In this document: piece by piece, positions 1 to 9,265 of the stretch
How the letters are laid out: every line of letters begins with the position of its first letter
How positions within the stretch are numbered: the first letter of the stretch is position 1
Origin: Phyllobacteriaceae bacterium
Lineage (GTDB): Bacteria; Pseudomonadota; Alphaproteobacteria; Rhizobiales; Rhizobiaceae
Direction: 5' to 3'
DNA length: 64,000 nt
Assembly (NCBI GenBank): GCA_002708825.1
Contig: PAPF01000018.1
Coordinates: 163,089-227,088, forward strand
Notes under the pieces: model-generated
The model's database searches: none
Told to the model about the DNA's origin: nothing
The model's input: the letters and a program-made list of their open reading frames with translations, nothing else
Translations under genes and position numbers: made by a program

Positions 1-210
1 GGAAGGGGTTGACGACGATCGCGCATGCTCCGGATGCCCGTCGGCGACCATTCCGGTCACCGTTTTCCGGATGACGGATTCGAGCATGTCGTGATCGGAA
101 GTGCTCAGACGGGGGAGGCTCTTCGTGCGCGAAAGACCCTTGCCGTTCTTGCTGCCGGCAAGAGATTCATCCCCTTCATTCGCATGATCAATGGACTTTT
201 TGTCAGCCAT
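1..210 (-). CDS. hypothetical protein, N-terminal part, runs off left edge
   Basis: An open frame starts at an ATG at 208-210 with a good ribosome-binding site just upstream (CGAGGTGACC) and stays open for 70 codons to the window edge. The visible N-terminus is hydrophilic and begins MADKKSIDHANEGDE; it contains the stretch LSTSDHDMLESVIRKTV and has no signal peptide or membrane segment. I do not recognise the family. It lies downstream of dxs on the same strand, with about 140 bp between them, so it may be read through from the dxs promoter. Confidence 0.5.
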   Translation of the reverse strand, partial: MADKKSIDHANEGDESLAGSKNGKGLSRTKSLPRLSTSDHDMLESVIRKTVTGMVADGHPEHARSSSTPS

Positions 211-349
211 TGGTCACCTCGCATTCCCGATCCGGGCAACAATCCTGCCATCGTAGCCCAATTCCACGGAAGGAACAACGAACCGATTCGCAAGAGCCGG
301 TTCCTGCTCCGGTTGCATGGGCGCGCGGGAGCGGCCTGTGCCGCTTGCG

Positions 350-2239
350 TCATGCCTGGAACGCGACAAGGGATTTGTCCTCCCGGGCGCTGTAGTGTTC
401 GATCTTGCCGAATCCCAGCGCGGCGAGCGCGTTGTCCACCACGTGAACAGCGCTCAATCCTGCTGCCGCGTACATTTCATGCGGCGCCCCCTGGTGTATG
501 AAACGGTCGGGCAGCGTCATGACGCGGATTGCGCAGCGCCCGTCAAGCATGCCTCTGCCGGCAAGATGTTGCAGGACGAGAGCGCCGAACCCGCCGCTCG
601 ACCCCTCTTCGATCGTGATCAGGAGTTCGTGGTTGTTGGTCAATTCTTCGATGAGGCTTTCATCGAGCGGTTTGGCGAAACGTGCATCGGCGACGGTACA
701 CGAGATGCCGCGCGCCGACAGCAGGCGTGCTGCCTCGCGGCAGGCGCCGAGGCGGGTTCCGAACGACAGCAGCGCGACCGTCCGGCCGTCGGCGACGATC
801 CGCCCCTTGCCCAGTTTCAGCGGGCGTGGCGTGCGCGGAAGCGCGACGCCTTCGCCTTCACCGCGCGGATAGCGAAAGGCGACCGGTCCGGCGTCGTGGA
901 TCGCTGCTGTCGTCACCATGCGGCAGAGTTCGGCTTCGTCGCTTGCCGCCATCACCACGAAACCGGGCAGATTGGCGAGAAAGGCGATGTCGAACGCGCC
1001 TGCATGCGTGGCGCCGTCGGCTCCGACCAGCCCGGCGCGATCAATTGCGAAGCGAACCGGCAGGCCTTGCAGGGCGACGTCGTGCACGATCTGGTCGTAT
1101 CCGCGTTGCAGGAATGTGGAATAGATGGCGCAGAACGGACGCATGCCGCCAGCCGCCAGGCCCGCGGCAAAGGTCACCGCGTGCTGCTCGGCGATTCCGA
1201 CATCGAAAGCGCGTTGCGGAAACGCTTCGGCAAAGGCATCGATCCCCGTGCCTGACGCCATGGCTGCGGTGATCCCAACGATCCGGCTGTCGCGGCGCGC
1301 CTCCTCGATCAGAGCGGATGCAAAGACCGCGGTGTAGCTTGGCGCGCCGGCCTTGGACCTGGTCTGGGCCCCTGTCGCGACGTCGAAGCAGCCAACGCCA
1401 TGAAACCGGTCCGGTGCCTCTTCGGCGAACGGGTAGCCGGCGCCCTTGCGGGTGCGCACATGCAACAGGACCGGCCCGTCGGCGTCGCCGCGAAGACGGC
1501 GCAGAGTGGCGAGCAGCGCCGGCAGGTCGTGTCCGTCGACAGGTCCATGATAGGAAAAGCCGAGATTGCGGAAGAAGGCGTTGGCATCCTCGCTTCCGGC
1601 CGCCGACTCGTCCGGTGCCGCCGTGCCCGGACGCAGGCGCTCCAGCCATTCGGAGAAGGCGCCGACGGGCGGTGATATCGACATGGCATTGTCGTTGAGG
1701 ATCACGAACAGGCGTTTCTTCAGCGCGCCCGCGTTGTTGATTGCCTCGAAGGCCATTCCGGCCGACATCGCGCCGTCGCCGATGACGCAAATCACGTCGC
1801 CGTCGTCGCCGCCCAGTTCGCGCGCAACGGCAAATCCGAGACCGGCCGAGATCGAGGTCGATGAATGCGCCGCGCCGAACGGGTCGTAGATGCTTTCGTC
1901 GCGGCGCGTGAAGCCGGACAGACCATCCTGCTTGCGCAAGGTCGCCATGCGGCCGCGCCGCCCGGTCAGGATCTTGTGGGGGTAGCACTGATGGCTGACG
2001 TCGAAGATCAGCTTGTCGCGCGGCGTATCGAATACGGCGTGGATGGCTATGGTCAGTTCCACCACGCCCAGTCCGGAACCCAGATGGCCGCCACTGCGGG
2101 ACACAGAGGCGATCAGTTCGCCGCGCAGTTCGGCGGCAAGCCGCACCAGTTCGTCATCGTCGAAACAAGCCAGATCGCGGGGCTCGTTCACGCTATCGAG
2201 CAGCGGCGTCGCCAAAGTGTCTTGCAGGTCATGGGCCAT
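350..2239 (-). CDS. dxs: 1-deoxy-D-xylulose-5-phosphate synthase
   Basis: Thiamine-diphosphate enzyme that condenses pyruvate and glyceraldehyde 3-phosphate, the first step of the MEP route to IPP and DMAPP for carotenoids and the bacteriochlorophyll tail. The frame opens at 2356, but the start at 2239 (MAHDLQDTL) is preferred because AGGAGGAGA sits just upstream; this gives 629 residues, normal for the family. The ThDP-binding GDG motif is at residues 154-156 and the N-terminal [10 protein letters not shown] stretch is typical. A PpsR-type box lies upstream, so this is probably the photosynthesis-dedicated dxs copy. A second housekeeping copy elsewhere is possible but cannot be seen here. 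Confidence 0.93.
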   Translation of the reverse strand: MAHDLQDTLATPLLDSVNEPRDLACFDDDELVRLAAELRGELIASVSRSGGHLGSGLGVVELTIAIHAVFDTPRDKLIFDVSHQCYPHKILTGRRGRMATLRKQDGLSGFTRRDESIYDPFGAAHSSTSISAGLGFAVARELGGDDGDVICVIGDGAMSAGMAFEAINNAGALKKRLFVILNDNAMSISPPVGAFSEWLERLRPGTAAPDESAAGSEDANAFFRNLGFSYHGPVDGHDLPALLATLRRLRGDADGPVLLHVRTRKGAGYPFAEEAPDRFHGVGCFDVATGAQTRSKAGAPSYTAVFASALIEEARRDSRIVGITAAMASGTGIDAFAEAFPQRAFDVGIAEQHAVTFAAGLAAGGMRPFCAIYSTFLQRGYDQIVHDVALQGLPVRFAIDRAGLVGADGATHAGAFDIAFLANLPGFVVMAASDEAELCRMVTTAAIHDAGPVAFRYPRGEGEGVALPRTPRPLKLGKGRIVADGRTVALLSFGTRLGACREAARLLSARGISCTVADARFAKPLDESLIEELTNNHELLITIEEGSSGGFGALVLQHLAGRGMLDGRCAIRVMTLPDRFIHQGAPHEMYAAAGLSAVHVVDNALAALGFGKIEHYSAREDKSLVAFQA

Positions 2240-2377
2240 CGCGTCTCCTCCTGCGCGAGCGTTACAGCCGGGTCCGGAAGCGCGCGATCTGCGCCGCGCC
2301 TTGCTGTCCTTTCCCCGCACGCCGGCCTCAAGGGCCGGTGGCGGCGCGATTGTCATGATTGGCCAAAGCGAAGCATA

Positions 2378-2395
2378 TGTAAACTATTTTTTACA
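2378..2395. promoter_or_regulatory. PpsR/CrtJ-type operator upstream of dxs
   Basis: The sequence TGTAAACTATTTTTTACA matches the TGT-N12-ACA palindrome bound by PpsR/CrtJ. It lies 139 bp upstream of the dxs start, in the 213 bp gap between dxs and cycA. Confidence 0.65.
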
Positions 2396-2452
2396 GTTGC
2401 CCGTAAACCATGTATGTCACTCACAGTGGCGCGCCGGGAGGGCCGCCTTCGC

Positions 2453-2845
2453 TCAGGGCGTCTTGCTGAACTGGTTCACATAGGCGATCACGTCAGCGAT
2501 CTCCTGATCCTTCTTCAGGCCGGGAAACACCATTTTGGTGCCCTTCACCACTTCCCGCGGATTGGCCAGGTAGGTCGCAAGGAGTTCCTCGTTCCAGACC
2601 TTGCCGGCGCCGAACGCCTGCATCGCCTTGGAATACCTGAAGCCGTCGACGGTGCCGGGCTGGCGTCCGATGACGTTTTGCAGCGTCGGCCCCACCTTTG
2701 CCTTGTCGTTCTCGACGTTATGGCAGGCCATGCACTTCCTGAACACGGTTTCGCCAGCAGCGGCGTCGCCGTCGAGCGCGTGGGCGGCCGTGGATGCGAA
2801 CATGGCCGGGATGGCTGCGGCCACAACGATGGTTTTCATTTTCAT
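2453..2845 (-). CDS. cycA: cytochrome c2 (soluble class I c-type cytochrome)
   Basis: A 130-residue precursor with a cleavable signal peptide (about residues 1-23, AAHA before the likely cut) and one haem site, CMACH, near the N-terminus of the mature chain. Further signs are the GPTLQNVIGR stretch and a C-terminal KTKM-like sixth-ligand region (GTKMVFPGL). Its expected role is periplasmic electron carrier between the bc1 complex and the reaction-centre cytochrome. Two starts are possible (2845 or 2839); GGGAGAAAACC upstream fits either. It sits between the small membrane ORF and dxs on the same strand. Confidence 0.88.
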   Translation of the reverse strand: MKMKTIVVAAAIPAMFASTAAHALDGDAAAGETVFRKCMACHNVENDKAKVGPTLQNVIGRQPGTVDGFRYSKAMQAFGAGKVWNEELLATYLANPREVVKGTKMVFPGLKKDQEIADVIAYVNQFSKTP

Positions 2846-2940
2846 CTTGGTTTTCTCCCTTTTTCAGAACAGCAGATGACGTGTCCCCATGACGCGATGC
2901 CTCGTGCATGCGTTGTGGCTGATGCGGCTGATCCGCAGCC

Positions 2941-3201
2941 TCAGCGATGCTCCCGCAAACGCGTAACCAGGTCCCCGACATGGCCGGCCAGTCCGATGGC
3001 CAGTGCCAGCAGCACCGCGAGACCCGGCCCGTCAGTCAGGGCCATGTAAAGCGCGCCGAGCAGACCAAGTCCCGCGACTGCGTTCCAGACCACGAGGCGC
3101 CGCGCCGGTCCCGTATGCAGCACGAGGAGTGCAATCGTTTCGATCACGAGCACCGCCGCTGCGACGAGGGCGACAAGACCGTTGGAGAGAAGGTGATCCA
3201 T
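2941..3201 (-). CDS. small conserved membrane protein following bchP
   Basis: The frame opens at 3267 inside bchP, but the likely start is the ATG at 3201 (MDHLLSNGL), four bases after the bchP stop, giving 86 residues. The sequence is almost entirely hydrophobic with about three membrane spans (VALVAAAVLVIETIALLVL; VVWNAVAGLGLLGALYMAL; LAVLLALAIGLAGHV) and a short basic tail (TRLREHR). Function is unknown. Tight linkage to bchP suggests a role in the same membrane, but that is inference. Confidence 0.65.
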   Translation of the reverse strand: MDHLLSNGLVALVAAAVLVIETIALLVLHTGPARRLVVWNAVAGLGLLGALYMALTDGPGLAVLLALAIGLAGHVGDLVTRLREHR

Positions 3202-3205
3202 TGCT

Positions 3206-4402
3206 TCAACGGGCGGCAAGGCCGAGCAACTGCTGCATGTCGCGTGCAAACACCCGCAGGTGGGCAAGCGGATCGCGGTAGGCGATGCGCTTGTTGAGAT
3301 AGGATTCCCACGTCAGGCGCTGCACGTCTGGATCGGCGCACATGCGCACGAACTTCTCGCGGCGCGAATCGTTGCGATACCAGACGGTCTGCATCAGCCA
3401 CAGGACAAGGAACACCTTGCCGTGTGCGCGCATGAAGCGCCGCCGCGCCTGTTTCAGTGCGCCCGGCTTGCCGGTCGCCAGCCGTTCGGCCATCGCATCG
3501 GCGGCAAGCTCCCCGCACAGCATGGCATAGTAGATGCCTTCGCCCGAGGAGGGCGCGACGGTTCCCGCGGCATCACCGGCCAGCAGGATGGCGTCGCCGT
3601 TGTCCCATCGCCGCATCGGCCGAAGCGGCAAAGGTGCGCCTTCGCGGCGGATCGTGCGGCACAAGTCAAGCCCGCTGCCGGCCCGCAACTGGCCGGTTGC
3701 GCGCCGCAAGTCGTGTCCCTTGACCGCCGATCCGCAGCCCACCGAGACCTGGGCGCCATGGGGGAACACCCAGCCGTAGAAATCCGGCGAGATGCGGCCG
3801 TCATAGACGACATCGCAGCGGTTCGGGTGACTGGCGGCAAGGGCGCCGGCAGCGGGGCTCTCGACGATTTCGTGATAGGCGAAGACGTAGGGCGGCTTGC
3901 TCGCCTTGGGGAAGGCCAGGCGGCGGACGGCAGAGTTGGCGCCATCGGCACCGATCACCGCCCTTGCCGTCAATGTCTCCGCCTTGGCGCAATCACCTTT
4001 CGCGGTCGACGCGATCGTCAGGGCCATGCTGCCGCCGCGTCCGCGCTCCAGTCCTTCGAGCTTTCCCGTCACGACAGTGGCGCCGGCCGCCGCCGCACGA
4101 TCGCGAAGGAACGGATCGAAATGCTCGCGATCGACCATGCCGACGAAGTCGATGTCGCCGATCTGCATGTCCACCGACCAGCCGGACGGGGCAACGACCC
4201 GGGCGGCGTTGGCGCGCGCGACGATCTGGCTGTCGGGAATGTCGAAATCGCGCAGCGCACGTGACGGGATCGCGCCGCCGCAGGGCTTGATGCGGTTCTG
4301 CGGATCGACAAGCGCAACGCTGTATCCTGCCCTGACCAGGGCAAGCGCCGCCGTGGCGCCACACGGCCCGCCGCCGACAATCGCAACATCGAATGTGGTC
4401 AT
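3206..4402 (-). CDS. bchP: geranylgeranyl diphosphate/bacteriochlorophyll reductase
   Basis: FAD-dependent reductase that hydrogenates the geranylgeranyl tail of bacteriochlorophyll to phytyl using NADPH. Its 398 residues start with a Rossmann FAD motif (VAIVGGGPCGATAA, residues 6-19) followed by the family-typical KPCGGAIP. A second FAD segment, LLAGDAAGTVAPSSGEGIYYA, lies in the C-terminal half. The ATG follows GGAGGACAAG. It is downstream of the PucC-like gene and bchG, a usual order for tail-attachment genes. Confidence 0.93.
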   Translation of the reverse strand: MTTFDVAIVGGGPCGATAALALVRAGYSVALVDPQNRIKPCGGAIPSRALRDFDIPDSQIVARANAARVVAPSGWSVDMQIGDIDFVGMVDREHFDPFLRDRAAAAGATVVTGKLEGLERGRGGSMALTIASTAKGDCAKAETLTARAVIGADGANSAVRRLAFPKASKPPYVFAYHEIVESPAAGALAASHPNRCDVVYDGRISPDFYGWVFPHGAQVSVGCGSAVKGHDLRRATGQLRAGSGLDLCRTIRREGAPLPLRPMRRWDNGDAILLAGDAAGTVAPSSGEGIYYAMLCGELAADAMAERLATGKPGALKQARRRFMRAHGKVFLVLWLMQTVWYRNDSRREKFVRMCADPDVQRLTWESYLNKRIAYRDPLAHLRVFARDMQQLLGLAAR

Positions 4403-4435
4403 CTTGTCCTCCTCCGCGTGCCGGCCGTGCCGCGG

Positions 4436-5782
4436 CTATTCGGCAGCGACCGGTGGTGCCGGCGCCTGGGCCATGCCACGCCCGTCCGGCAACGGCGAAC
4501 CGATGCGCAGCGCGATCAGCGCCGACAACAGGAACATGCCCGCCTCCATCGCGAAGACGATCGCAAAGGAGGTGCCCACATCGCCGGTGATCGCGCGGCA
4601 GAGATCGATCGCCGCCGTTCCCATGAAACCGCCGAGGCCGAAGGCGATGGCCTGCGCGGCGCCCCAGACGCCCATGCGCATGCCTTCGTTGGCCTTGCGC
4701 CCGCCGCTTGCCAGAAGCATCATCGTGCCGACGGCCGCGACCGCGAAGGCCCCGTTGGCAAGGCCGAGCAGGAAGACGTTGGCTTGCAGCGGCCAGGCCG
4801 GCGCAAAGGCGGTTGCCGAGGACAGCAGCAGCAGCGCGCCGGCCGAACCCAGACAGCCTGACACGATGAAATGGCGCAGAACGCCCGGCCTGCGCCCGAA
4901 GATGCCGACCAGCGCCATGCCGATGAAAACGCCGCCATGCTGCGTGCCCGACAGTGCGGTCGACTGGCCCGGAGTCATGCCGAACAACAGGCCCGCGAAG
5001 GGCTCCAGGATGAGGTCCTGCGTTGAATAGGCCAGCATCGAGACGAAGACGAAAATCGTGAACAACCGCGCCTGGGCATCGTTCCACACATCGCGGAAAC
5101 TGTCTCGGAAACTGTCCGATGCCTCGCGCTGCTGCGGCCCGGCAACCGCCGGCCGCCGTTCGATCCCAAGGACGGCGATCGCGGCCACGGCAAACGCGAT
5201 GGCGCCGGTCGCGGCCGTCACGGCGATCAGGCGCTCGTGCGAATAGGGTTCGAGATTGATGCCGGACAGGATGGAGGTCACCACGATGCCGCCGATCATC
5301 ATCATCCACGTGATCGTGGCCGCCGCCGCGCGCCGCTCCGGAGCGGTCCTGCTCGCCATCAACGCAAGCAGCGAGGTTCCGCTCGCCCCGATGCCAAGCC
5401 CGATGAGCGCATAGGCCAGCACGGCAACCAGCAGGCCTGTTGCGAACGATTGCTCGAACAGCACCGTTGTTGACGCGGCGCCCGTGCCGGCCAGCGCCAG
5501 CACCGCCAGGCCGCCAAGGATCCAGCGCGTGCGCGAGTTGCCGACATCGGAGCCGTGCCCCCACAGCGGCCTCGTGAACTGTACGCCATAATGGAGGCCG
5601 ACCAGCAATCCCGGCACCACGGCAGCCAGGCCCAGTTCGACGACCATCACCCGGTTCAGCGTCGAGGTGGTCAGCACCACGATGGCGCCGAGCGCGGCCT
5701 GCACGAGACCGAGGCGCAGGATGGAGAGCCAGCTGAGGCCTTCCTGGGCCCGGGTTCGTTTGCGCAACGGGATGCCGGCCAT
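4436..5782 (-). CDS. PucC/BCD-family MFS carrier between bchG and bchP
   Basis: A 448-residue polytopic protein with about twelve membrane spans and the family signature near the N-terminus (LSWLSILRLGLVQAALGAIVV, TSTLNRVMVVELG). It is a paralogue of LhaA at 18.3-19.7 kb. Members of this family act in light-harvesting assembly or (bacterio)chlorophyll delivery. The position between bchG and bchP is the one occupied by the PucC-like gene called bch2 or orf428 in other purple bacteria. An ACGGAGAGG ribosome site precedes the start, and it follows bchG by 12 bases. Confidence 0.85.
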   Translation of the reverse strand: MAGIPLRKRTRAQEGLSWLSILRLGLVQAALGAIVVLTTSTLNRVMVVELGLAAVVPGLLVGLHYGVQFTRPLWGHGSDVGNSRTRWILGGLAVLALAGTGAASTTVLFEQSFATGLLVAVLAYALIGLGIGASGTSLLALMASRTAPERRAAAATITWMMMIGGIVVTSILSGINLEPYSHERLIAVTAATGAIAFAVAAIAVLGIERRPAVAGPQQREASDSFRDSFRDVWNDAQARLFTIFVFVSMLAYSTQDLILEPFAGLLFGMTPGQSTALSGTQHGGVFIGMALVGIFGRRPGVLRHFIVSGCLGSAGALLLLSSATAFAPAWPLQANVFLLGLANGAFAVAAVGTMMLLASGGRKANEGMRMGVWGAAQAIAFGLGGFMGTAAIDLCRAITGDVGTSFAIVFAMEAGMFLLSALIALRIGSPLPDGRGMAQAPAPPVAAE

Positions 5783-5794
5783 GCTGCCTCTCCG

Positions 5795-6718
5795 TCAAAC
5801 GGTGGAAACGGTGGAAACGGAAAGGCCGCGCAGCGCAAAGGCTGCGATCATCATGCCGGTGACGTAAAGACTGACGCCGATCGCCGAGTACCAGACCGCA
5901 TATCGCAACGGGTCGCCCAGGAAGCGGAGCATGCAGGCCAGTTGCAGGCCCAGCAATGCACCGATGGCGAGGGCGTGCCAGGTCATGCCGAGGTTCAGCA
6001 GCAGCATGATGACCACGGCTTGTGCCAGCGCCATGACCACGCATGCGATGATCGCCGCTCCCCGCGGTCCATGCAGCACGGGCAGTGTCATCACGCCCAT
6101 CTCACGATCGCCCTTGATGGCCTTGAAGTCGTTCAGCGTCATGATCCCGTGCGCGCCCAGGCCATAGAGAACGGCAATCGCAATCGCGCTGCCCGAAGGC
6201 GCATGTCCGAACGCCGCGGCCATTGCGGTAACCCAGGGCAACGTCTCGTAGGAGAAGCCGACGACAAGATTGCCGATCCAGCCGTTCTGCTTGAAACGCA
6301 GCGGCGGCGCGCTGTAGCCCCAGGCAAAAACAAGCCCGACCAGCGCCGCGCCGAGGACAAAGGGACCGAGAAGCAGGGCGACCCCGATGGAAAGGGCCGA
6401 CATCGCGATGGCGACATAGAGGCCCCATCGCCCTGGCATGCGGCCGGACGGAATGACGCGCTGCGGTTCGTTGATGGCATCGACATGGCGGTCGAACCAG
6501 TCGTTGACCGCCTGGCTTGCGCCGCAGATCAGGGGTCCTGCCAGCACCACGCCAAGTGCCATCGGCAACAGGCGTTCGCTCAGGCCGGGGCCGGCAGCGA
6601 CCGCGCCGCAGGCATAGGCCCACATTGGCGGAAACCAGGTGATCGGCTTCAACAGCGCAAGAACGGCTCCAGGAGAGGGAACGGCAGGCGACGTTGCGGG
6701 CGATCGGGCAGCTTCCAT
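5795..6718 (-). CDS. bchG: bacteriochlorophyll synthase (polyprenyltransferase)
   Basis: UbiA-superfamily membrane prenyltransferase that esterifies bacteriochlorophyllide a with geranylgeranyl diphosphate. Its 307 residues include the first aspartate-rich motif, in the stretch NDWFDRHVDAINEPQR, and a second motif region NDFKAIKGDREMG, with about eight to nine hydrophobic spans. It is first gene of the bchG-carrier-bchP set, with a PpsR-type box 30 bp upstream of its start. The ribosome site is weak. Confidence 0.93.
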   Translation of the reverse strand: MEAARSPATSPAVPSPGAVLALLKPITWFPPMWAYACGAVAAGPGLSERLLPMALGVVLAGPLICGASQAVNDWFDRHVDAINEPQRVIPSGRMPGRWGLYVAIAMSALSIGVALLLGPFVLGAALVGLVFAWGYSAPPLRFKQNGWIGNLVVGFSYETLPWVTAMAAAFGHAPSGSAIAIAVLYGLGAHGIMTLNDFKAIKGDREMGVMTLPVLHGPRGAAIIACVVMALAQAVVIMLLLNLGMTWHALAIGALLGLQLACMLRFLGDPLRYAVWYSAIGVSLYVTGMMIAAFALRGLSVSTVSTV

Positions 6719-6747
6719 GGAATGATGTTAGGAGCGGCCCGATCGAG

Positions 6748-6765
6748 TGTCAATTAAAATTGACA
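6748..6765. promoter_or_regulatory. PpsR/CrtJ-type operator upstream of bchG
   Basis: TGTCAATTAAAATTGACA is a perfect 18-bp inverted repeat of the TGT-N12-ACA form, 30 bp before the bchG start and downstream of the ppsR stop. It probably overlaps the bchG promoter. Confidence 0.8.
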
Positions 6766-6884
6766 CTCACTGAAAAAATCGTCCATGAACCTTGACGCAT
6801 CGTCTCCGGGTGGCATGTTGCCGCACGCAATCCGGGCTACGCCTTTCGTATGACGCACCGTCGGGCCGGCCGGACGCGGCCGGT

Positions 6885-8324
6885 TCATTCCTGTCCGCGG
6901 TAGTTTTCCAGGCCGTGCCGGCGCAACTTGATGTAGAGGCTTTGCCGGGAAAGGCCGAGCAGTTCGGCCGCCGATGCGCGGTTGTTGCCGGTCTGGTCGA
7001 GCGCGGCCTCGATGCAGATCTTCTCGATCACGTCGAGGGATTCGCGAATGAGATCCTTCATCGGCACCTTGCCGACGAGGTGGGCGAAGCCTTCCGCGCG
7101 GTCCGGCATGCCGAGCGGCGCGACCGAAACCTTGCGGGCGGTTCCGGGCTGCGAAACGACGAGGATCTGCACCAGCCCCTTTTCGGGGTGCAGCCGCGCG
7201 GAGAGCAGCACGGGTCTTTCGCCGGAGAGGTTGTCGCGCAAGGTGGAGGAAAAACCGCGTACCGTGTTTTCGTCGGATACCCGCGAGAACAGCACCTGGA
7301 GGTCGATGGCCGAATTGCCGAACCATGTGCTGACATTGCGGCCGATCACCTGGTTGAATGACGGCGCATGGACGATGTCGAGGAAAATGTCGTTGGCAGC
7401 AACGACACGCCCGTTGATGTCGGTCAGAACCGCGGCCTCCGGGAGCGAGGCGAGGTCGACGGCCTGCTTTCCGGCGAGCGCTTCCACGGAGGGGGCGGCG
7501 GCGCCATTCGCCGCGCTGCCCGGCCAAAGCGTGATGATGAGATTGGTGAGGCCGTTTTCCCGGTAGGAGCGGATGCCGAGCGATACCGTCTCGCCGCGCG
7601 CCGTCCCGATGTCGTCCACCGTGACCGGCGCGCCGCTGTGCCGGGCCTCGCTCAATGCATCGATCAGCCGGTCGCGATCCTCGCGGCGGAAAAGCTCCCG
7701 AAGCGGTTTGCCGGCCATCATGCCCACGGTGCTGGAGAGCAATGTCGCGGCCGCCGGGTTGCCGTCCAGAACGGTCTTGCGCTCGCCGTCGATCATCAGC
7801 AGGGCGATCGCGGAGACCTGGAAAGCCGTGCGATAGCGCGCCTCGGCTTCCTGCAATTCACGATAATCGGCTTCCAGCTCCATTTGCGCCTGGACGAGGC
7901 GCTGCTGCTGCTGCATCTGGTAGCGGAGGTCGTGGCCGATGACCAGCCGGTAGGGGAACGCCTTTTCGGAAAAGGCATGCAGCCGGACGGGCAGATCGTC
8001 TCTGCCGGCGCACGGGATGTTGACCTGAGCGCCGCGTTCGGCGTTGCGCGGGCCCTCGTCCGAGAGCAGCCGTTCCACTTTCTCCGCCGATTCCGGCGTC
8101 ACCAGGTCTTGCAGCCGCTGTCCGACCGCATCGGCCAGGCCGCACTCCCTGAGCGTCGAATCCGGGACGTAGGCACGCCGCACGATTGCGCCGTCATCGA
8201 TGAACATGACCAGATCGGCGCCCAGGCCGGCCAGCGCGGCGATCGTCACTTCATCGAGTTTGCGCAACATTTCCGGCGTGACGCCGAAACCGCGCAGAGA
8301 CGGAATGGTTCTGTTCGGCGTCAT
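6885..8324 (-). CDS. ppsR: PpsR/CrtJ photosynthesis repressor
   Basis: Transcriptional repressor of bch, crt, puf and puc genes. The 479-residue protein has an N-terminal region, PAS domains (about 160-270 and 285-400) and a C-terminal Fis-type helix-turn-helix (about 430-472; NRASAAELLGLSRQSLYIKL). The frame opens at a GTG at 8336, but the ATG at 8324 overlaps the ppaA stop as ATGA and is preferred. Cysteines are at 61, 105 and 437. The last lies in the helix-turn-helix like the redox-active C-terminal cysteine of Rhodobacter PpsR, but there is none near 251 where the Rhodobacter partner sits. Autoregulation cannot be judged because the only nearby boxes are those before ppaA/bchF. Confidence 0.92.
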   Translation of the reverse strand: MTPNRTIPSLRGFGVTPEMLRKLDEVTIAALAGLGADLVMFIDDGAIVRRAYVPDSTLRECGLADAVGQRLQDLVTPESAEKVERLLSDEGPRNAERGAQVNIPCAGRDDLPVRLHAFSEKAFPYRLVIGHDLRYQMQQQQRLVQAQMELEADYRELQEAEARYRTAFQVSAIALLMIDGERKTVLDGNPAAATLLSSTVGMMAGKPLRELFRREDRDRLIDALSEARHSGAPVTVDDIGTARGETVSLGIRSYRENGLTNLIITLWPGSAANGAAAPSVEALAGKQAVDLASLPEAAVLTDINGRVVAANDIFLDIVHAPSFNQVIGRNVSTWFGNSAIDLQVLFSRVSDENTVRGFSSTLRDNLSGERPVLLSARLHPEKGLVQILVVSQPGTARKVSVAPLGMPDRAEGFAHLVGKVPMKDLIRESLDVIEKICIEAALDQTGNNRASAAELLGLSRQSLYIKLRRHGLENYRGQE

Positions 8325-9265
8325 CGCAAAAGCCACCCGGTTCTCGGTTCGTCGGACTCGCGCGTGTTCACGATGCGCTCCTCCCGGTTGTCCGACCGGT
8401 GCAACAGGACGTAATGTTCACAGATACTTGCAGCCGAATAGACTGAGTCGCACACGCAGTCCACCCCGAGGCCGACGAGAAAATCGACCGCGTCCAGCGC
8501 CGCCTTGCCACCGAAGACGACCGGGATGTGCCGGGCGTTCTGGTTGAGGCGTACGAGGCGAACCAGCGCAGCCACCTCGTCGCGCAGGCGTTCGCTCGCC
8601 CAGCTGACGCAGATGACATCCGCTGCGCGGATTTCGGCGGCAAGCCGCTGCGGTGCCGTCTCGTTCTCGCCGGCGATCCGGCGCGACCAGCCAAGCGATT
8701 CGAACAGCAATCCCAGCAAGTGCGTCATCAATGTGTGCTGTTCGCTGGGCGGCGTGACGATCAGCGCGCGCGGCGGGTGCGGCCGTCCCTGACTGCGCTG
8801 GAAATCGGCCGAAAGGGCATGGATGAGTTGCTGCAGGCGCGCCGTGCCGATCGTGACGTCGATGAAATCGCAATCGTCCCTTGTCCACTGGACACCGAGG
8901 CGGCGCACCATGGCTTCAAGGAAAAGCACTTTCAGATATGCCGGCCGGCCGGGGGGCAGTTCCGTCTCCAGAAAGGCCTTCAGGTCGGCAAGCCTGGTTC
9001 CCGCGGCGAGCACGAGCGCCTGGAAGTCGGCCAGCGGCCGTGCGAAAAGCCGGTCGTTGTCGATCCTGGGTTCGCGCGCATCGGAGAGCCTTGCAGCGGT
9101 CATCGAGGCAACGTCTCCCTGAAGGTATCCGCGCAACAGGGTTTCCAGCTTGCGCGAAAAATTCCGTCCATCCGTCAGGACCTCCGGATCATGAAAGCCT
9201 GGCCCGTATTCGACCTCTGCCAAATCGGGCGAGTCCTCGGCGAATTCGATCTCCGGTTTCTTCAT
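8321..9265 (-). CDS. ppaA: PpaA/AerR-type cobalamin-binding regulator
   Basis: A 314-residue homologue of PpaA/AerR, proteins that bind cobalamin and modulate PpsR/CrtJ in response to blue-green light and redox. The C-terminal half has the B12-binding-like fold signature: ALIVTPPSEQHTLMTHLLGLLFESLGW, then ADVICVSWAS and PVVFGGKAAL. The EQHT histidine is the candidate cobalt ligand (inference). The frame opens at 9283; the ATG at 9265 is better placed after GTAGGAA. Its stop overlaps the ppsR start by four bases, implying coupled translation of antirepressor and repressor. Confidence 0.87.
   Translation of the reverse strand: MKKPEIEFAEDSPDLAEVEYGPGFHDPEVLTDGRNFSRKLETLLRGYLQGDVASMTAARLSDAREPRIDNDRLFARPLADFQALVLAAGTRLADLKAFLETELPPGRPAYLKVLFLEAMVRRLGVQWTRDDCDFIDVTIGTARLQQLIHALSADFQRSQGRPHPPRALIVTPPSEQHTLMTHLLGLLFESLGWSRRIAGENETAPQRLAAEIRAADVICVSWASERLRDEVAALVRLVRLNQNARHIPVVFGGKAALDAVDFLVGLGVDCVCDSVYSAASICEHYVLLHRSDNREERIVNTRESDEPRTGWLLR

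Noticed and set aside
317..1255. Plus-strand frame of 312 codons in dxs
   Set aside because: Antisense shadow of dxs with no ribosome site or recognisable domain.
3993..6044. A 683-codon minus-strand frame
   Set aside because: It lies out of frame over bchP, the PucC-like gene and bchG, is rich in Arg/Gly/His, and reflects high GC content.
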